Positions 24,175 to 33,383 of a stretch of 64,000 nt of DNA are shown here, piece by piece. Where the stretch lies: positions 78,398-142,397 of the forward strand of contig NZ_BMWH01000016.1 in the NCBI RefSeq assembly GCF_014651135.1, given 5' to 3'. This stretch comes from Streptomyces echinoruber (GTDB taxonomy: Bacteria; Actinomycetota; Actinomycetes; Streptomycetales; Streptomycetaceae). A model generated the notes under the pieces. That model had not been told where the DNA came from. It did not search any database and worked only from the letters and a program-made list of their open reading frames with translations. Position numbers and translations under genes: made by a program. Position 1 is the first letter of the stretch. Each line of letters starts with the position of its first letter.

Positions 24175-24347
24175 GAGAGGGCCTCCGGCGAGAACGGACT
24201 CAGAGCTCTCTGGTACCCAGGTCGCCGCCGAGGTTGCTCAGGCCGTCGAGTGATTCACGGCGCACTTCGCCGGGTGGCCCCTGCCCCGCCGCCTGCCGCT
24301 CGCCGGGTGTCGGCGGCCGGGCGTCGGCGGCCGGCGGGGTGTGCCGG

Positions 24348-25319
24348 TCAGCCGAAGGCGTCGCGCAGCGCGGGCAGCAGGGTCTTCTCCGACCAGTCCA
24401 GGAAGGCGTGCTGGGTCTCGCCGCCCACCTGCACCAGCGCCACCTCGGTGAACCCGGCCTCGACGTACGGGCGTACGGCTTCCACGAAGGTCTCCGGGTC
24501 GTCGCCGCACGGGATGGACTCGGCGACGTCGTCGGGCGTGACGAATTGGGTGGCCGACTCGAAGGAGTCCGGGTGCGGCAGCTCGGAGTTGACCTTCCAG
24601 CCGCTGCCGAACCAGCGGAACTGGGCGTGCGCGCGCTTGACGGCCGTGTCCCGGTCGGGGTCGTAGCACACCGGCAGCTGGCCCACGCGCGGCTTGCCCC
24701 GCCCGCCGTGCCGGTCGAACGCCTCCAGCAGGCCCGCCTTGGGCTCGGTGGCGATCACCAGGTCGCCGTACCTGCCGGCGAGGGCGCAGGACTTCTCGCC
24801 GGAGACGGCGATGCCCAGGGGCGGCGGGGTGTCGGGCAGGTCCCACAGCCGGGCCGACTCGACGTCGAAGTGGGTGCCGCGGTGGGTGACGTGGCCGCCC
24901 TCGAACAGTGCGCGGATGATGTGGACGGCCTCCTCCAGCATCTCGTGCCGCACGTCGACGGAGGGCCAGCCGCCGCCGACCACGTGCTCGTTGAGGTTCT
25001 CCCCGGAGCCGAGGCCGAGCCGGAAGCGGCCCTCGGACAGCAGGTGCAGTGTGGCCGCCTTTTGCGCCACCACCGCCGGGTGGTAGCGGAACGTCGGGCA
25101 GGTCACGTACGTCATCAGCGGGATGCGCGAGGTGGCCTGGGCGGCGGCGCCCAGCACGCTCCACGCGTAGGGGGAGTGGCCCTGCGAGCGCAGCCACGGG
25201 AAGTAGTGGTCGGAGGTCACCGAGAAGTCGTAGCCGACCTCCTCGGCCCGCACCACGTGCTCGACCAGCTCGCGGGGTCCGGCCTGCTCGGTCATCATCG
25301 TGTATCCGATTCGCACCAT
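24348..25319 (-). CDS. LLM-class F420-dependent oxidoreductase
   Basis: A 323-aa luciferase-like TIM-barrel protein of the F420-dependent type (glucose-6-phosphate dehydrogenase/TIGR03557-like). Motifs: VRIGYTMMTEQAGPRELVEH, DFSVTSDHYFPWLRSQGHSP, a FRLGLGSGENLNEHVVG loop, and GLLEAFDRHGG. Coenzyme F420 is universal in streptomycetes. Substrate unknown. An in-frame extension upstream exists, but the ATG at 25319 gives the family start. Confidence 0.9.
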   Translation of the reverse strand: MVRIGYTMMTEQAGPRELVEHVVRAEEVGYDFSVTSDHYFPWLRSQGHSPYAWSVLGAAAQATSRIPLMTYVTCPTFRYHPAVVAQKAATLHLLSEGRFRLGLGSGENLNEHVVGGGWPSVDVRHEMLEEAVHIIRALFEGGHVTHRGTHFDVESARLWDLPDTPPPLGIAVSGEKSCALAGRYGDLVIATEPKAGLLEAFDRHGGRGKPRVGQLPVCYDPDRDTAVKRAHAQFRWFGSGWKVNSELPHPDSFESATQFVTPDDVAESIPCGDDPETFVEAVRPYVEAGFTEVALVQVGGETQHAFLDWSEKTLLPALRDAFG

Positions 25320-25356
25320 GCCGCCCGCGTTCCCCCCGACCCGGGGTGAAAACGGC

Positions 25357-25395
25357 CCGTCCGGGCGGCCCCGGCCCCGCGCGCCGCCCGGACGG
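25357..25395 (-). terminator. Hairpin after the pseudokinase gene
   Basis: A 13-bp perfect stem (CCGTCCGGGCGGC with GCCGCCCGGACGG) lies between the pseudokinase stop and the LLM gene start on the minus strand. Confidence 0.6.
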
Positions 25396-25463
25396 ACACG
25401 GGCCGGGCGGGCGGCCGGGCGTCCGCCGGGCGGATATGGAGCAGGCGGCCGGGCGGGCACGGG

Positions 25464-27062
25464 TCAGGCGGGCGGCCGGAACGTTTTGAGGAAGGTGGCC
25501 AGCGCCTGCCGGTTCGCCGCGGCGCCCCAGTCGCCGGCCGGGGTCGTCCAGCGCAGCGAGAAGCCGCGGTGGCCGCCGAGCAGGAAGCCCCGGCCGAAGG
25601 TGCGCGTTTGCCGGTCGCCGGTGCCGGAGAGCCACTCCATGTCGGCGGCGCTGCGGCCCAGGTACGTGGTCGCGCGGATGTCGCCCAGGCGCCGGTAGCC
25701 CGCGGTGCGCTGCAGGTCGGGTTCCACGTCCTCGCGCCAGACGGCGACCGGGTCGGGGCCCACCCGGGTGCTGTAGGTGACGGCGAGGGTGCGGGCGTCG
25801 GTGCCGCCGGGGCCGAAGACGACGCGGTAGGCGAGGTCCGAGACGCGGGAGGTGCGCAGCCGCCGGAAGCCTTTGGGCAGGGCGACGGAGAATCCCTCCG
25901 GTGCCCGCAGGACGCGGTAGCCCGCCGGCAGGGCGGCCGTGGCGGAGGCCGACGCGCGCGGCGGGGTGCCGGACGGGTCCCGGCCGGCTCCGGTGGGCGG
26001 GACGGTGACCGAGGCCGGCGGGCGGGGCGCCGGTCCCGCGGCGGAGGACCCGCCGCCCGTGCCGGGCAGCAGGTCGGCGGCGGCCAGCACGGCCACCGCC
26101 ACCGCGACGAGGGCCACGGCGCCGCCCGCGACGGTGACGGCGGTCCGCCTGCTCCACACCGGGCCCGCGTGGCAGGCGGCCGCGTACGCCTCCCGCCACC
26201 GGCCGGGCGCCCCCGCCGCGCCCCCGGCGTCCCCGATGCCTCCGGTGTCCCCGCCCAGTGTCCGGGTGAGCAGGTACCACACCTCCGGCCGGGTCATCCG
26301 CTCCCGGGAGTTCTTGCGCAGCAGCCCCTGCACGGCCCGGGTCAGCCCCCCGGCGCGCAGCGGGGCCCGCAGCGGGAGCCGGTCCACGCCGCGCAGGGTG
26401 GCCTCGGGCCGGCCCCGGTCCCGGAACGGCGGGCGGCCCTCGACCATCGTGTACAGCAGCGCGCCCAGCGCCCACAGGTCGGCCGCGGGGCCGATGCGCT
26501 CGTCGCGGGCCTGCTCGGGGGAGGCGTACGACGGCGCGGTTAGCCGCGGTGCGAGGGTGGTGCCGGCCAGCCCGAAGCCGGTGACGACGATGTCGTCCGC
26601 CTCCCGCACGAACACCTGGCCGGGGCTCAGTTCGCCGTGCGTGACGCCCTCGGCGTGCGCGGCCTCCAGGACGTCGAGCAGCGCCAGCCCGATGCGCGCG
26701 GCCCGCTCGGGTTCCAACGCGCCTTCCCGGTCGAGGAGTTCGCCGAGCGGCGTGCCGTCGATCCACTCGGTGACGATCCACAGCCTCCCGTCCTCCGCCA
26801 CGGCGTCCACCGCCGCCGCGACCCGTCCCGGCCGCAGCTCCGCCACGATCGCGGAGGTGCGCATCACGTGGTCCGTGATCCGCTCCTCCACCCCCGGTCC
26901 CGGCGGCAGCCCGATCTCGGTGACGAGGCAGGGGAGTTCGACCTGGATGTCCTCGGCGTACCAGCAGACGCGGTTGGTCTCGCGGTGGACCGCCTCCAGC
27001 AGCCGGTACCGTCCGCCGACCAGTTCACGGGTGCCGTCCGCGGAGACGTGCGCCTTGGCCAT
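25464..27062 (-). CDS. Membrane-anchored protein-kinase-fold protein, predicted pseudokinase
   Basis: A 532-aa protein with an N-terminal kinase-like domain (residues 15-275), a low-complexity linker, one membrane helix (VTVAGGAVALVAVAVAVLAA, about residue 310-330), a Pro/Ser/Thr-rich extracellular stalk, and an approximately 150-aa extracellular domain starting AGYRVLRAPEGFSVALPKGF. The kinase fold is supported by ADLWALGALLYTMVEGRPPF and a SYASPEQ activation segment. Yet the glycine-rich loop is EAVHRETN, the Lys of VAIK is missing (CLVTEIG), HRD is HGE (142-144), and DFG is TGFG (161-164). Catalysis is therefore unlikely. It may be a signalling scaffold. The ATG at 27062 has GAGGG ahead. 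Confidence 0.85.
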   Translation of the reverse strand: MAKAHVSADGTRELVGGRYRLLEAVHRETNRVCWYAEDIQVELPCLVTEIGLPPGPGVEERITDHVMRTSAIVAELRPGRVAAAVDAVAEDGRLWIVTEWIDGTPLGELLDREGALEPERAARIGLALLDVLEAAHAEGVTHGELSPGQVFVREADDIVVTGFGLAGTTLAPRLTAPSYASPEQARDERIGPAADLWALGALLYTMVEGRPPFRDRGRPEATLRGVDRLPLRAPLRAGGLTRAVQGLLRKNSRERMTRPEVWYLLTRTLGGDTGGIGDAGGAAGAPGRWREAYAAACHAGPVWSRRTAVTVAGGAVALVAVAVAVLAAADLLPGTGGGSSAAGPAPRPPASVTVPPTGAGRDPSGTPPRASASATAALPAGYRVLRAPEGFSVALPKGFRRLRTSRVSDLAYRVVFGPGGTDARTLAVTYSTRVGPDPVAVWREDVEPDLQRTAGYRRLGDIRATTYLGRSAADMEWLSGTGDRQTRTFGRGFLLGGHRGFSLRWTTPAGDWGAAANRQALATFLKTFRPPA

Positions 27063-27903
27063 GGTCATCCCTCGCTGAAACCCCGGTTTCTCGTCTTTCC
27101 GGGAAGTACGGGAAGCACGACGGCATCCGTTCAACGCGCCGGCGACTCTCCGGCGCATTTTCGTTTTTTCACTGCGCGTTGGATCTTCTGTGCGAAAAGA
27201 GGGACCGTACGGCCGTGACGGCGCGGGCGCGCACCGGGCGAGGTCAGACGCCTCCCGCCGGGTGCGGCGGCGCCCGTCCGCCCGTACTCCCGAGTAACCG
27301 GCGGCGAACACGGGTGGGCGGCGCAATTCGCGTGCGGCCCGTGCGCGCATTCCCCGACGGACGTCTTGTCGGCGCACGGCTGGACGCCTTGTCGGCGCAC
27401 GCCGGAACAGTGCCGGTCGCGGCCGTTCCGGCTTTTTCGAATTCCTGTCAACAGATCTTGCGCCAAAGGCCGGAGCCCGGCATCCGGCACCCGGCATCCG
27501 ACCACCGGCATCCGGCGGTTCGGTGCTGCCGCGTCTTCTGCGCACCAGGCCCGGCCGGCCGTGCCCGCCGCCGATGCGAGATCGCTCACACCCGTTCCGG
27601 GGCAACCGGCCCGCGCCGCACCGCATCTTGCCGGTCGACGCGTGAGCGGCGCGCGGTCGACGCACGAGCGGTCGTGGTCGGGTGCGGTCGGTCGCGGGTG
27701 GTCGCCTGCCGGTCACCGAGGGGCGCGGGCGGGCGAAGGGTCGTCATGAATCGAGCAGGGAAAGGCATTTCCTGCTTTACATGCACATGACGCATCCGTA
27801 AGGGTTTCGCCCGGGGCCCGACCAGCCCCGTGGCGCGCGGCGCCGCGCCATGCCCCGCGGCGGCCGGCGGTGCCGGCCGCCCGTGAACGAAGGAACCCTT
27901 TCA
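27063..27903. other. 841-bp intergenic region between divergent genes
   Basis: No convincing gene. Contents: an AT-rich patch at about 27152-27205, including a run of T residues near 27164-27170; a direct repeat CTTGTCGGCGCACG at 27365-27378 and 27388-27401; CCGGCATCCG three times at 14-bp period (27477-27514); and a palindrome at 27755-27775. An open antisense frame (27131-27589) lacks a start signal and good codon use. A regulatory region for the two flanking genes is the simplest reading. Confidence 0.55.
27755..27775. promoter_or_regulatory. Palindrome upstream of the M4 protease gene
   Basis: The arms GCAGGGAA and TTTCCTGC are separated by 5 bp, with one mismatch in the symmetry. It lies about 130 bp before the start codon, in an A/T-richer patch followed by CTTTACATGC. 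It is a candidate binding site; no regulator is known. Confidence 0.4.
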
Positions 27904-29694
27904 GTGCGTAGTGCGCACATACGCAGCCTGGCGGTCGCCGTCGCGGTGACGACGGCCGCCACCGGCCTGGCCGGCACGGCCCACGCCGGCCCGGCCGGCG
28001 CCGGCCCGCACGCGGCCTCCGCCTCCGCCTCCGCCTCCGCGCCCTCGGCCGAAGACGTGGTGGCGGCCGCCCGGACCGCGGCCTTCGCCCACGCCTCGGC
28101 GACCGGCGTCACCCAAGGGGAGGAACTCCGGCCGCAGGACGTCCTGATCGACCCGGAGGGCGCCCGGCACGTCCGCTTCGTCCGCACCCACCAGGGGCTG
28201 CCGGTCCTCGGCGGCGACCTGGTCGTCCACCTCTCCCGGCAGTTGACCTACACCGGGGTCACCCGGGCCGCGGGGCACACCGTCCGGCCCGCCACCCTGC
28301 GCGCCCGGCTGACACGGCGTCAGGCGGAGCGGAAGGCCGCCGCCGCGGCCGGGGAACGGGCGGCCGGCGCCGCACTCGTCGTGGACGCCCGCGGCGGCGC
28401 CTCCGCCCTCGCCTGGCGGGTCCGCGTCGGCGGCACCGGGGCCGCCGGCTCCCGCACGGTGGTCGTCGACGCGCTCACCGGCCGGGTCCGCAGCAGCACC
28501 CCGGACAGCGACGAGTTCCTGTCCCCGAAGCTGCTGAAGACCCTGCACCGGCGCGGCGAGACCCTCGACCCCGCCACCGGCACCGCGCCCGGCACGCACA
28601 GCCTCGCCGCGGCGTCCGCCGCCCGCTACCCGGCGCCGGCCTCCGGCACCGGCCGCTCCCTCTTCGCCGGAAAGGTGAAGCTGACCACCACGCAGACCGC
28701 CCGCAGGAGCTTCCTGCTGAAGGACCCCACCCGCTGGGGCACCGAGACCCGCGACGCCAAGGGCCGCGAGCCGGAGAACTTCGCACGGGGGGCGAAGTTC
28801 ACCAGCACCACCGACCAGTGGGGCGACGGCACCGTCGCCAACCGGATCAGCGCCGCCGTCGACGCCCAGTACGGCATCACCAAGACCCTGGACTTCTACC
28901 GGAAGACCTTCGGCCGCAAGGGCATGGCGAACGACGGCAAGGGCGCCCACGCCATGGTCCACTTCGGCCACAAGGTCGCCAACGCCTTCTGGGACGACCG
29001 GTGCGGCTGCATGCTCTACGGCGACGGCGACGGGGACACGTTCACAAAGCCGCTCGTCGTCCTCGACGTCACCGGCCACGAACTCACCCACGGCGTCGTC
29101 GACGCCACCGCCCGCCTGGAGCCGACCCGGGTGGACGCCGACGGCAACCAGTACGGCGAACCGGGCGCCCTGAACGAGTCCCTCGCCGACATCTTCGGCT
29201 CCGGCGTCGAGTTCGGCGCGCACAACCCCGAGAACCCGCCGAACTACCTCATTGGCGAAAAGCTCGGCCTGGCCCAGAAGTTCCTGCGCCGCCTGGACCA
29301 CCCCTCCCTCGACAGGCTGGAGGGCACGGTCGACTTCTGGTCGCCGCAGGTGTACGACGCCGAGGTGCACGCCGGCTCCGGCGTCTCCTCGCACGCCTAC
29401 TACCTCCTCGCCGAGGGCAGCGGCCGCCGGAGGATCGGCGCCGTCACCTACGACTCGCCCACCTACGACGGGTCCGCGGTCACGGGCATCGGACGCACCA
29501 GGGCCACGGCGATCTTCTACCGGGCCCTGACCCGCTACATGGTCTCCAGCACCGACTTCCACGGCGCGCGCGTGGCGACGCTGAAGGCGGCCAAGGACCT
29601 GTACGGGGCCGGCAGCACCGAATACCGGACCGTCGACCGGGCGTGGGCCGCGGTGAACGTCACCGCCGCCAACACGCCGGCGCCCCGGCACTGA
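27904..29694 (+). CDS. Secreted M4 (thermolysin-like) metallopeptidase
   Basis: A 596-aa extracellular neutral protease. A Sec signal (SLAVAVAVTTAATGLAGTAHA) is followed by an FTP propeptide (LVIDPEG-like HVRFVRTHQGLPVLGGDLVVHL) and a PepSY-like pro-region. The catalytic domain has HELTH at 392-396 (catalytic Glu393), the third zinc ligand Glu425 in GALNESLADIFG, and the substrate-binding His in VHAGSGVSSHAYYLLAEG. His392 to Glu425 is 33 residues instead of thermolysin's 24, i.e. a 9-residue insertion (RVDADGNQYGEPG). The C-terminus lacks extra domains. The GTG at 27904 follows GAAGGAA. Confidence 0.95.
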   Translation: MRSAHIRSLAVAVAVTTAATGLAGTAHAGPAGAGPHAASASASASAPSAEDVVAAARTAAFAHASATGVTQGEELRPQDVLIDPEGARHVRFVRTHQGLPVLGGDLVVHLSRQLTYTGVTRAAGHTVRPATLRARLTRRQAERKAAAAAGERAAGAALVVDARGGASALAWRVRVGGTGAAGSRTVVVDALTGRVRSSTPDSDEFLSPKLLKTLHRRGETLDPATGTAPGTHSLAAASAARYPAPASGTGRSLFAGKVKLTTTQTARRSFLLKDPTRWGTETRDAKGREPENFARGAKFTSTTDQWGDGTVANRISAAVDAQYGITKTLDFYRKTFGRKGMANDGKGAHAMVHFGHKVANAFWDDRCGCMLYGDGDGDTFTKPLVVLDVTGHELTHGVVDATARLEPTRVDADGNQYGEPGALNESLADIFGSGVEFGAHNPENPPNYLIGEKLGLAQKFLRRLDHPSLDRLEGTVDFWSPQVYDAEVHAGSGVSSHAYYLLAEGSGRRRIGAVTYDSPTYDGSAVTGIGRTRATAIFYRALTRYMVSSTDFHGARVATLKAAKDLYGAGSTEYRTVDRAWAAVNVTAANTPAPRH

Positions 29695-29717
29695 CCCCGC
29701 CCGCGCACCGGTGTTCC

Positions 29718-29756
29718 GGGTGCCCCGCCCGCGGGGGACCCGGACCGCGGGCACCC
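29718..29756. terminator. Hairpin between the M4 protease gene and the LAL regulator gene
   Basis: An 8-bp stem GGGTGCCC / GGGCACCC, with a possible inner CGCGG/CCGCG stem, lies just after the protease stop between the convergent genes. Confidence 0.45.
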
Positions 29757-29858
29757 TGCCCCGGCCCCAGGGCCCGCGGCCGCCGGGCCGGCGCGGCGGC
29801 CTCCCCTTCCGGCGCGGCGCGTCCCGGCGGCCTGTCCCAGTGCGGCCGGCCCGGCGGC

Positions 29859-32837
29859 CTATCCCGGCGCGGCCCGGCCCGGCGCGTCGGGCTCCGGCGT
29901 GATCAGGCCCTCGCGGTGGGCGACGGCGACCGCCTCCGTACGGCTCGCGGCGCCCAGCTTGGTGAGGATGTGGGAGACGTGGACGCTCGCCGTCTTGGCG
30001 CTGATGAAGAGTTCCTCCCCGATCTGACGGTTGCTGCGGCCGCGGGCCAGCAGCCGCAGCACCTCCTGCTCGCGGGCCGTGAGCGCCGCCGGACTCCCCT
30101 CGGCGGGCGGCGCGTCGGCGAGCCGGCCGCGGCGCAGCAGGGCGTCCACCTGCCGCAGCAGTGGCCCGGCACCCAGCCGCTGCGCCGTGTGCCGGGCCGT
30201 GCGGGCCTGGCGGGCGGCCTCCTCCCGGCGCCCGGCGGCGAGCAGCGCCTCGGCGAGCCGCAGCCGGCAGCGCGCCTGCTCGTAGACGTCGCCGTACCCG
30301 AAGGCGTCGACCGCCCGCTGCCACGCCGCCGCGTCCGGGCCCGACACGGCCCGGTGCCACTCCGCCTCGGCCCGCGCCAGCCACGCCCGGCCCTCCGGCC
30401 CCTGCGGCATGCCCTCCTCCCCGTGCCCGGCGCACTCCCGGGCGACACCGACGAGCTCGTCCGCGGTCCGCGTCCAGTCGCGCGGCTCCCGGCCGGCCAG
30501 GCGCTCCTCGCCCGCCGCGTCCGCGACCGCGGACAGGGCCAGCGCGGCCAGCCGCACCGCGGCGTCGGGGCGGTGGCCCGCGTGCTGGGTGAGCGCCGCG
30601 ACCGTCTCCCGCATCCGGCGCACGGCCTGCGCCGGATCGCCGCGCAGGGCGGCGGCGTCGGTGAGCACGATCCCCGCCACCAGCGTCGCCAGCCAGTCGA
30701 ACGGCCCCGCCAGCAGGGCCCGGGCCCGGTCGGCGGCCCCGGCCTCGCCTCGCGCCAGCGCCACGTACAGGACCGGCCCGACCCAGTAACCGTCCGCCGC
30801 GGGCAGCGCGTCGGTGTCGGCCGCCGCCGCGCGCAGGCACTCGTCCCAGCGGCCCAGCGTGTACAGCACCAGCAGCCGCAGATAGCGCATCTCCAGCGGG
30901 TACGGCGACGACAGCAGCCCGGTACGCCGGGCGCGCTCCAGGCCCTCGGCCAGCCACGGCAGGCACTGCTCCAACTCGCCCGCCTCGAAGCACCCGATGG
31001 CGAGACTGAACAGCGCCCGCATCTCCACCGGCGTGTTCCCCGCCCGCCGGGCCAGCTCCCGCGCCTGCCGCAGCAGCGCGCGGTTCTCGGGGGAGCGGCG
31101 TCCGCCGCCCTCCAGGTGGGCCAGCGAGACCAGCAGATCGGCCCGGGCGTCGGGGATGCCGAGCTGCTCGGCGGCCCGCAGGGCCCGGCGGGCGATGCGC
31201 AGCGCGGTGGCGTCCTCGCCGACCTGGCGGGCCGCCAGCACGTGCGTGGCCGCCGCCCACACCCAGGTCGCCGAGGGCGGCTCGGCGGGGATCATGGCGA
31301 GCGCGTCGCTGCTGTGGGCGAACGCGGCCGAGAGGCTGTCCACGCCGAGCAGGTTGCCGGCGAGGGTGTACCGCACCCGGGCGGCCAGCTCCGAGTCGGC
31401 GTCCCGGCCGAGGGCCGCCAGCGCGTCCCGGGTGAGCGAGACCGCGCGGTGGCCGTCGCCGGCGTGCGCGGCCGCGGCGGAGGCGCGCAGCGTGAGCGTC
31501 ACCCGGTCCACGCCGTCGCACGCCGGCCGCGCGGACGGCTCCACCGCCGGCCACAGGTCGAGGGCGGCCTCCAGGTGCCGCAGCTCCTCGGCGGGCGCGC
31601 CGAGGAGCCGGGCGTGGTCGGCCGCCTCCAGCGAGGCGGCCAGCGCCCGCGCCGGGTCGTGGCTCTCGCGGTAGTGGTGGGCACGCTCCGCGGCCGACTC
31701 GCCCGCGGGGCCGCGCTCCTGCAGCAGCCGGGCGAACGCGCCGTGCAGCCGGGAGCGTTCCCCCGGCAGCAGGTCCGTGTACACCGCCTCCCGGGTCAGG
31801 GCGTGCCGGAAGGCGTACGCGCCGTCGTCGCCGGGCACCAGCAGCCGGTGCTCGACGGCCTCCCGCAGGGCGGCCTCCAGTTCCTCCTCCGGAATCCCGA
31901 CTGCGTCCCGCAGCAGGTCGTGCCCGACGCGGCGCCCGGCGACGGCGGCGGCACGCAGCACCTGCCGAGCGGTGCCGGACAGCTGCTCGAACCGGACCAG
32001 GAGGACGTCGGCGAGGGCGTCGGGCAGGCCGTCGGTCCGCGTGCCGGAGGCGGCGAGCAGCTCCTCGGCGTAGAAGGCGTTGCCCTCGGCGCGGTCCACG
32101 ATGCGGCGGACCGTGGCCTTGGGCAGCTCGCGCTCCTGCAGCGCCCGCACCAGCCGGGCGACGTCGGCGTCGGGCAGGGGCCGCAGCTCCAGGCGCTCCA
32201 CCGAGGGCAGCCGGACCAGTTCGGCCAGCAGCGGCCGCAGCGGGTGGCGGCGGTGCAGGTCGTCCGCCCGGTAGGAGGCGAACACCGCCGGGCGGTACGG
32301 GGGCGCACCCGATGCCGGCCGGTCCAGGCCGCCGCGGCTGAGCAGGAAGCGCAGCAGGTCGCGGGAGGACTGGTCGGCCCAGTGCAGGTCCTCCAGGACC
32401 AGCAGGATGGGCGCGGTGTGCGCGAGGTCGGCCAGCAGCCCGGCCACGCCCTCGAACAGCCGCAGCCGGTCGCCCGCGTCCCGTACGGCGCCGGCGCCGC
32501 CGCCCAGCAGCCGGTCCACCGCCGGGTGCGCGGCCAGGACGTCCGCGAAGCGCCCGTCGGCGGCGAGCGCGCCCAGGACCTCGGTGAACGGCAGGTACGG
32601 CAGGCCCACGTCGCCCACGTCGACGCAGTGACCGGTGAGGACGAGCGTCCCCGCCGCGGCGGCCCGCGCGGCGGTCTCGGACAGCAGCCGCGTCTTGCCG
32701 ACCCCGGCGTCCCCGGAGACCAGCACCGCGCGGGCCTCGCCCCCGCGGGCGCGCTCCAGCACCCCGAAGAGGCGGGCCAGCTCGGCGTCCCGGCCGATCA
32801 GCGGCGCGGCGGAGGCGATCGTCGACACGGCATCCAT
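29859..32837 (-). CDS. Large ATP-binding LuxR-family (LAL) transcriptional regulator
   Basis: A 992-aa STAND ATPase regulator. An N-terminal AAA/NACHT-like module has Walker A (SGDAGVGKTRLLSE) and Walker B (ILLVLEDLHWADQSSRDLL). A long helical-repeat middle follows, and the C-terminal LuxR HTH is LTAREQEVLRLLARGRSNRQIGEELFISAKTASVHVSHILTKLGAASR. LALs often activate secondary metabolism or catabolic genes on binding an inducer. The start is set at the ATG 32837; GTG 32852 is also possible. It stands alone, between the convergent M4 gene and the upstream redox operon. Confidence 0.9.
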   Translation of the reverse strand: MDAVSTIASAAPLIGRDAELARLFGVLERARGGEARAVLVSGDAGVGKTRLLSETAARAAAAGTLVLTGHCVDVGDVGLPYLPFTEVLGALAADGRFADVLAAHPAVDRLLGGGAGAVRDAGDRLRLFEGVAGLLADLAHTAPILLVLEDLHWADQSSRDLLRFLLSRGGLDRPASGAPPYRPAVFASYRADDLHRRHPLRPLLAELVRLPSVERLELRPLPDADVARLVRALQERELPKATVRRIVDRAEGNAFYAEELLAASGTRTDGLPDALADVLLVRFEQLSGTARQVLRAAAVAGRRVGHDLLRDAVGIPEEELEAALREAVEHRLLVPGDDGAYAFRHALTREAVYTDLLPGERSRLHGAFARLLQERGPAGESAAERAHHYRESHDPARALAASLEAADHARLLGAPAEELRHLEAALDLWPAVEPSARPACDGVDRVTLTLRASAAAAHAGDGHRAVSLTRDALAALGRDADSELAARVRYTLAGNLLGVDSLSAAFAHSSDALAMIPAEPPSATWVWAAATHVLAARQVGEDATALRIARRALRAAEQLGIPDARADLLVSLAHLEGGGRRSPENRALLRQARELARRAGNTPVEMRALFSLAIGCFEAGELEQCLPWLAEGLERARRTGLLSSPYPLEMRYLRLLVLYTLGRWDECLRAAAADTDALPAADGYWVGPVLYVALARGEAGAADRARALLAGPFDWLATLVAGIVLTDAAALRGDPAQAVRRMRETVAALTQHAGHRPDAAVRLAALALSAVADAAGEERLAGREPRDWTRTADELVGVARECAGHGEEGMPQGPEGRAWLARAEAEWHRAVSGPDAAAWQRAVDAFGYGDVYEQARCRLRLAEALLAAGRREEAARQARTARHTAQRLGAGPLLRQVDALLRRGRLADAPPAEGSPAALTAREQEVLRLLARGRSNRQIGEELFISAKTASVHVSHILTKLGAASRTEAVAVAHREGLITPEPDAPGRAAPG

Positions 32838-32969
32838 CCTGGCACGGGCCACCGGCGTCCCGGCCCGTCGCCGCGTCCCGCCGCAACGGCTCGGGCGGGC
32901 CGTGCGGCTCGGGGCCGGCGACCGGGCGCGTCCGGCGCGCGTGCGCCGGCGGGCCGCCGCCCGTCCCGC

Positions 32970-33057
32970 GCGGCTCAGCGTGTCCGTCCGCCCGTGCCGC
33001 TCAGCGCAGCGTGTCGGCCCGTCCCGCGCCGCTCAGCGCAGCGTGTCCGCCCAGTCC
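32970..33057. repeat. 32-bp direct repeat duplicating the 3' end of the UBP zinc-finger gene
   Basis: The block containing CTCAGCGCAGCGTGTC appears twice, at 32996-33027 and 33028-33057, with a degenerate third copy near 32970. The second copy includes the stop codon of the UBP zinc-finger gene, so the 3' end of the gene has been tandemly copied downstream of itself. Confidence 0.65.
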
Positions 33058-33383
33058 GGCGGCACCCGGCCCGCGGGTCCCGGTACGGGCTGGTCCTCGG
33101 GGTGGCTGACCGGCGGGGCGAGGTCGGGGCCGGACGCGTACAACTGCGAGGTGGTGTAGTCCCAGAACCAGCCCTCGCCCGGTTCGAAGCTGCGGATCAC
33201 CGGGTGCCCGGTGGCCTCGTAGTGCGCGGTGGCGTGCCGGGCGGGGGAGTCGTCGCAGCAGCCGATGTGCCCGCACCGGGCGCAGCGCCGCAGGTGGAAC
33301 CACCAGCCGCCGGTCGCCTCGCACTCGGCGCAGCCGGTGCCGCTCGGCGGAACGTTCGGGTCGATACCGCTGTCGTGCGTCAT
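33033..33383 (-). CDS. UBP-type zinc finger protein
   Basis: A 116-aa protein made almost only of a ZnF-UBP domain. The ligands fall in GTGCAECEATGG, RRCARCGHIGCCDDSP, HATAHYEATGHPVIRSFEPGEGW and WDYTTSQLY. In eukaryotes ZnF-UBP binds ubiquitin C-termini; the bacterial role is unknown. It overlaps the upstream histidine kinase gene by ATGA and is the last gene of a three-gene operon, so it likely belongs to the same signalling pathway. This operon arrangement is the best clue to its function. Confidence 0.9.
   Translation of the reverse strand: MTHDSGIDPNVPPSGTGCAECEATGGWWFHLRRCARCGHIGCCDDSPARHATAHYEATGHPVIRSFEPGEGWFWDYTTSQLYASGPDLAPPVSHPEDQPVPGPAGRVPPDWADTLR

Noticed and set aside
24213..24218. 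SigB-type -10 upstream of the SsgA-like gene
   Set aside because: The -35 element does not match at allowed spacing (GCAA instead of GNNT), so it is not listed as a promoter.
27131..27589. Possible 152-aa gene in the long intergenic region
   Set aside because: No ribosome site, cysteine-rich low-quality composition, and it covers repeats. Not counted as a gene.
27901..32886. Very long open frame on the minus strand across the M4 protease and LAL genes (similar giants at 28818-33761 and 55486-59730 on the plus strand)
   Set aside because: These arise because stop codons are rare in antisense or shifted frames of GC-rich genes. They lack ribosome sites and domain signatures, and real genes with clear domains lie in the other frames.
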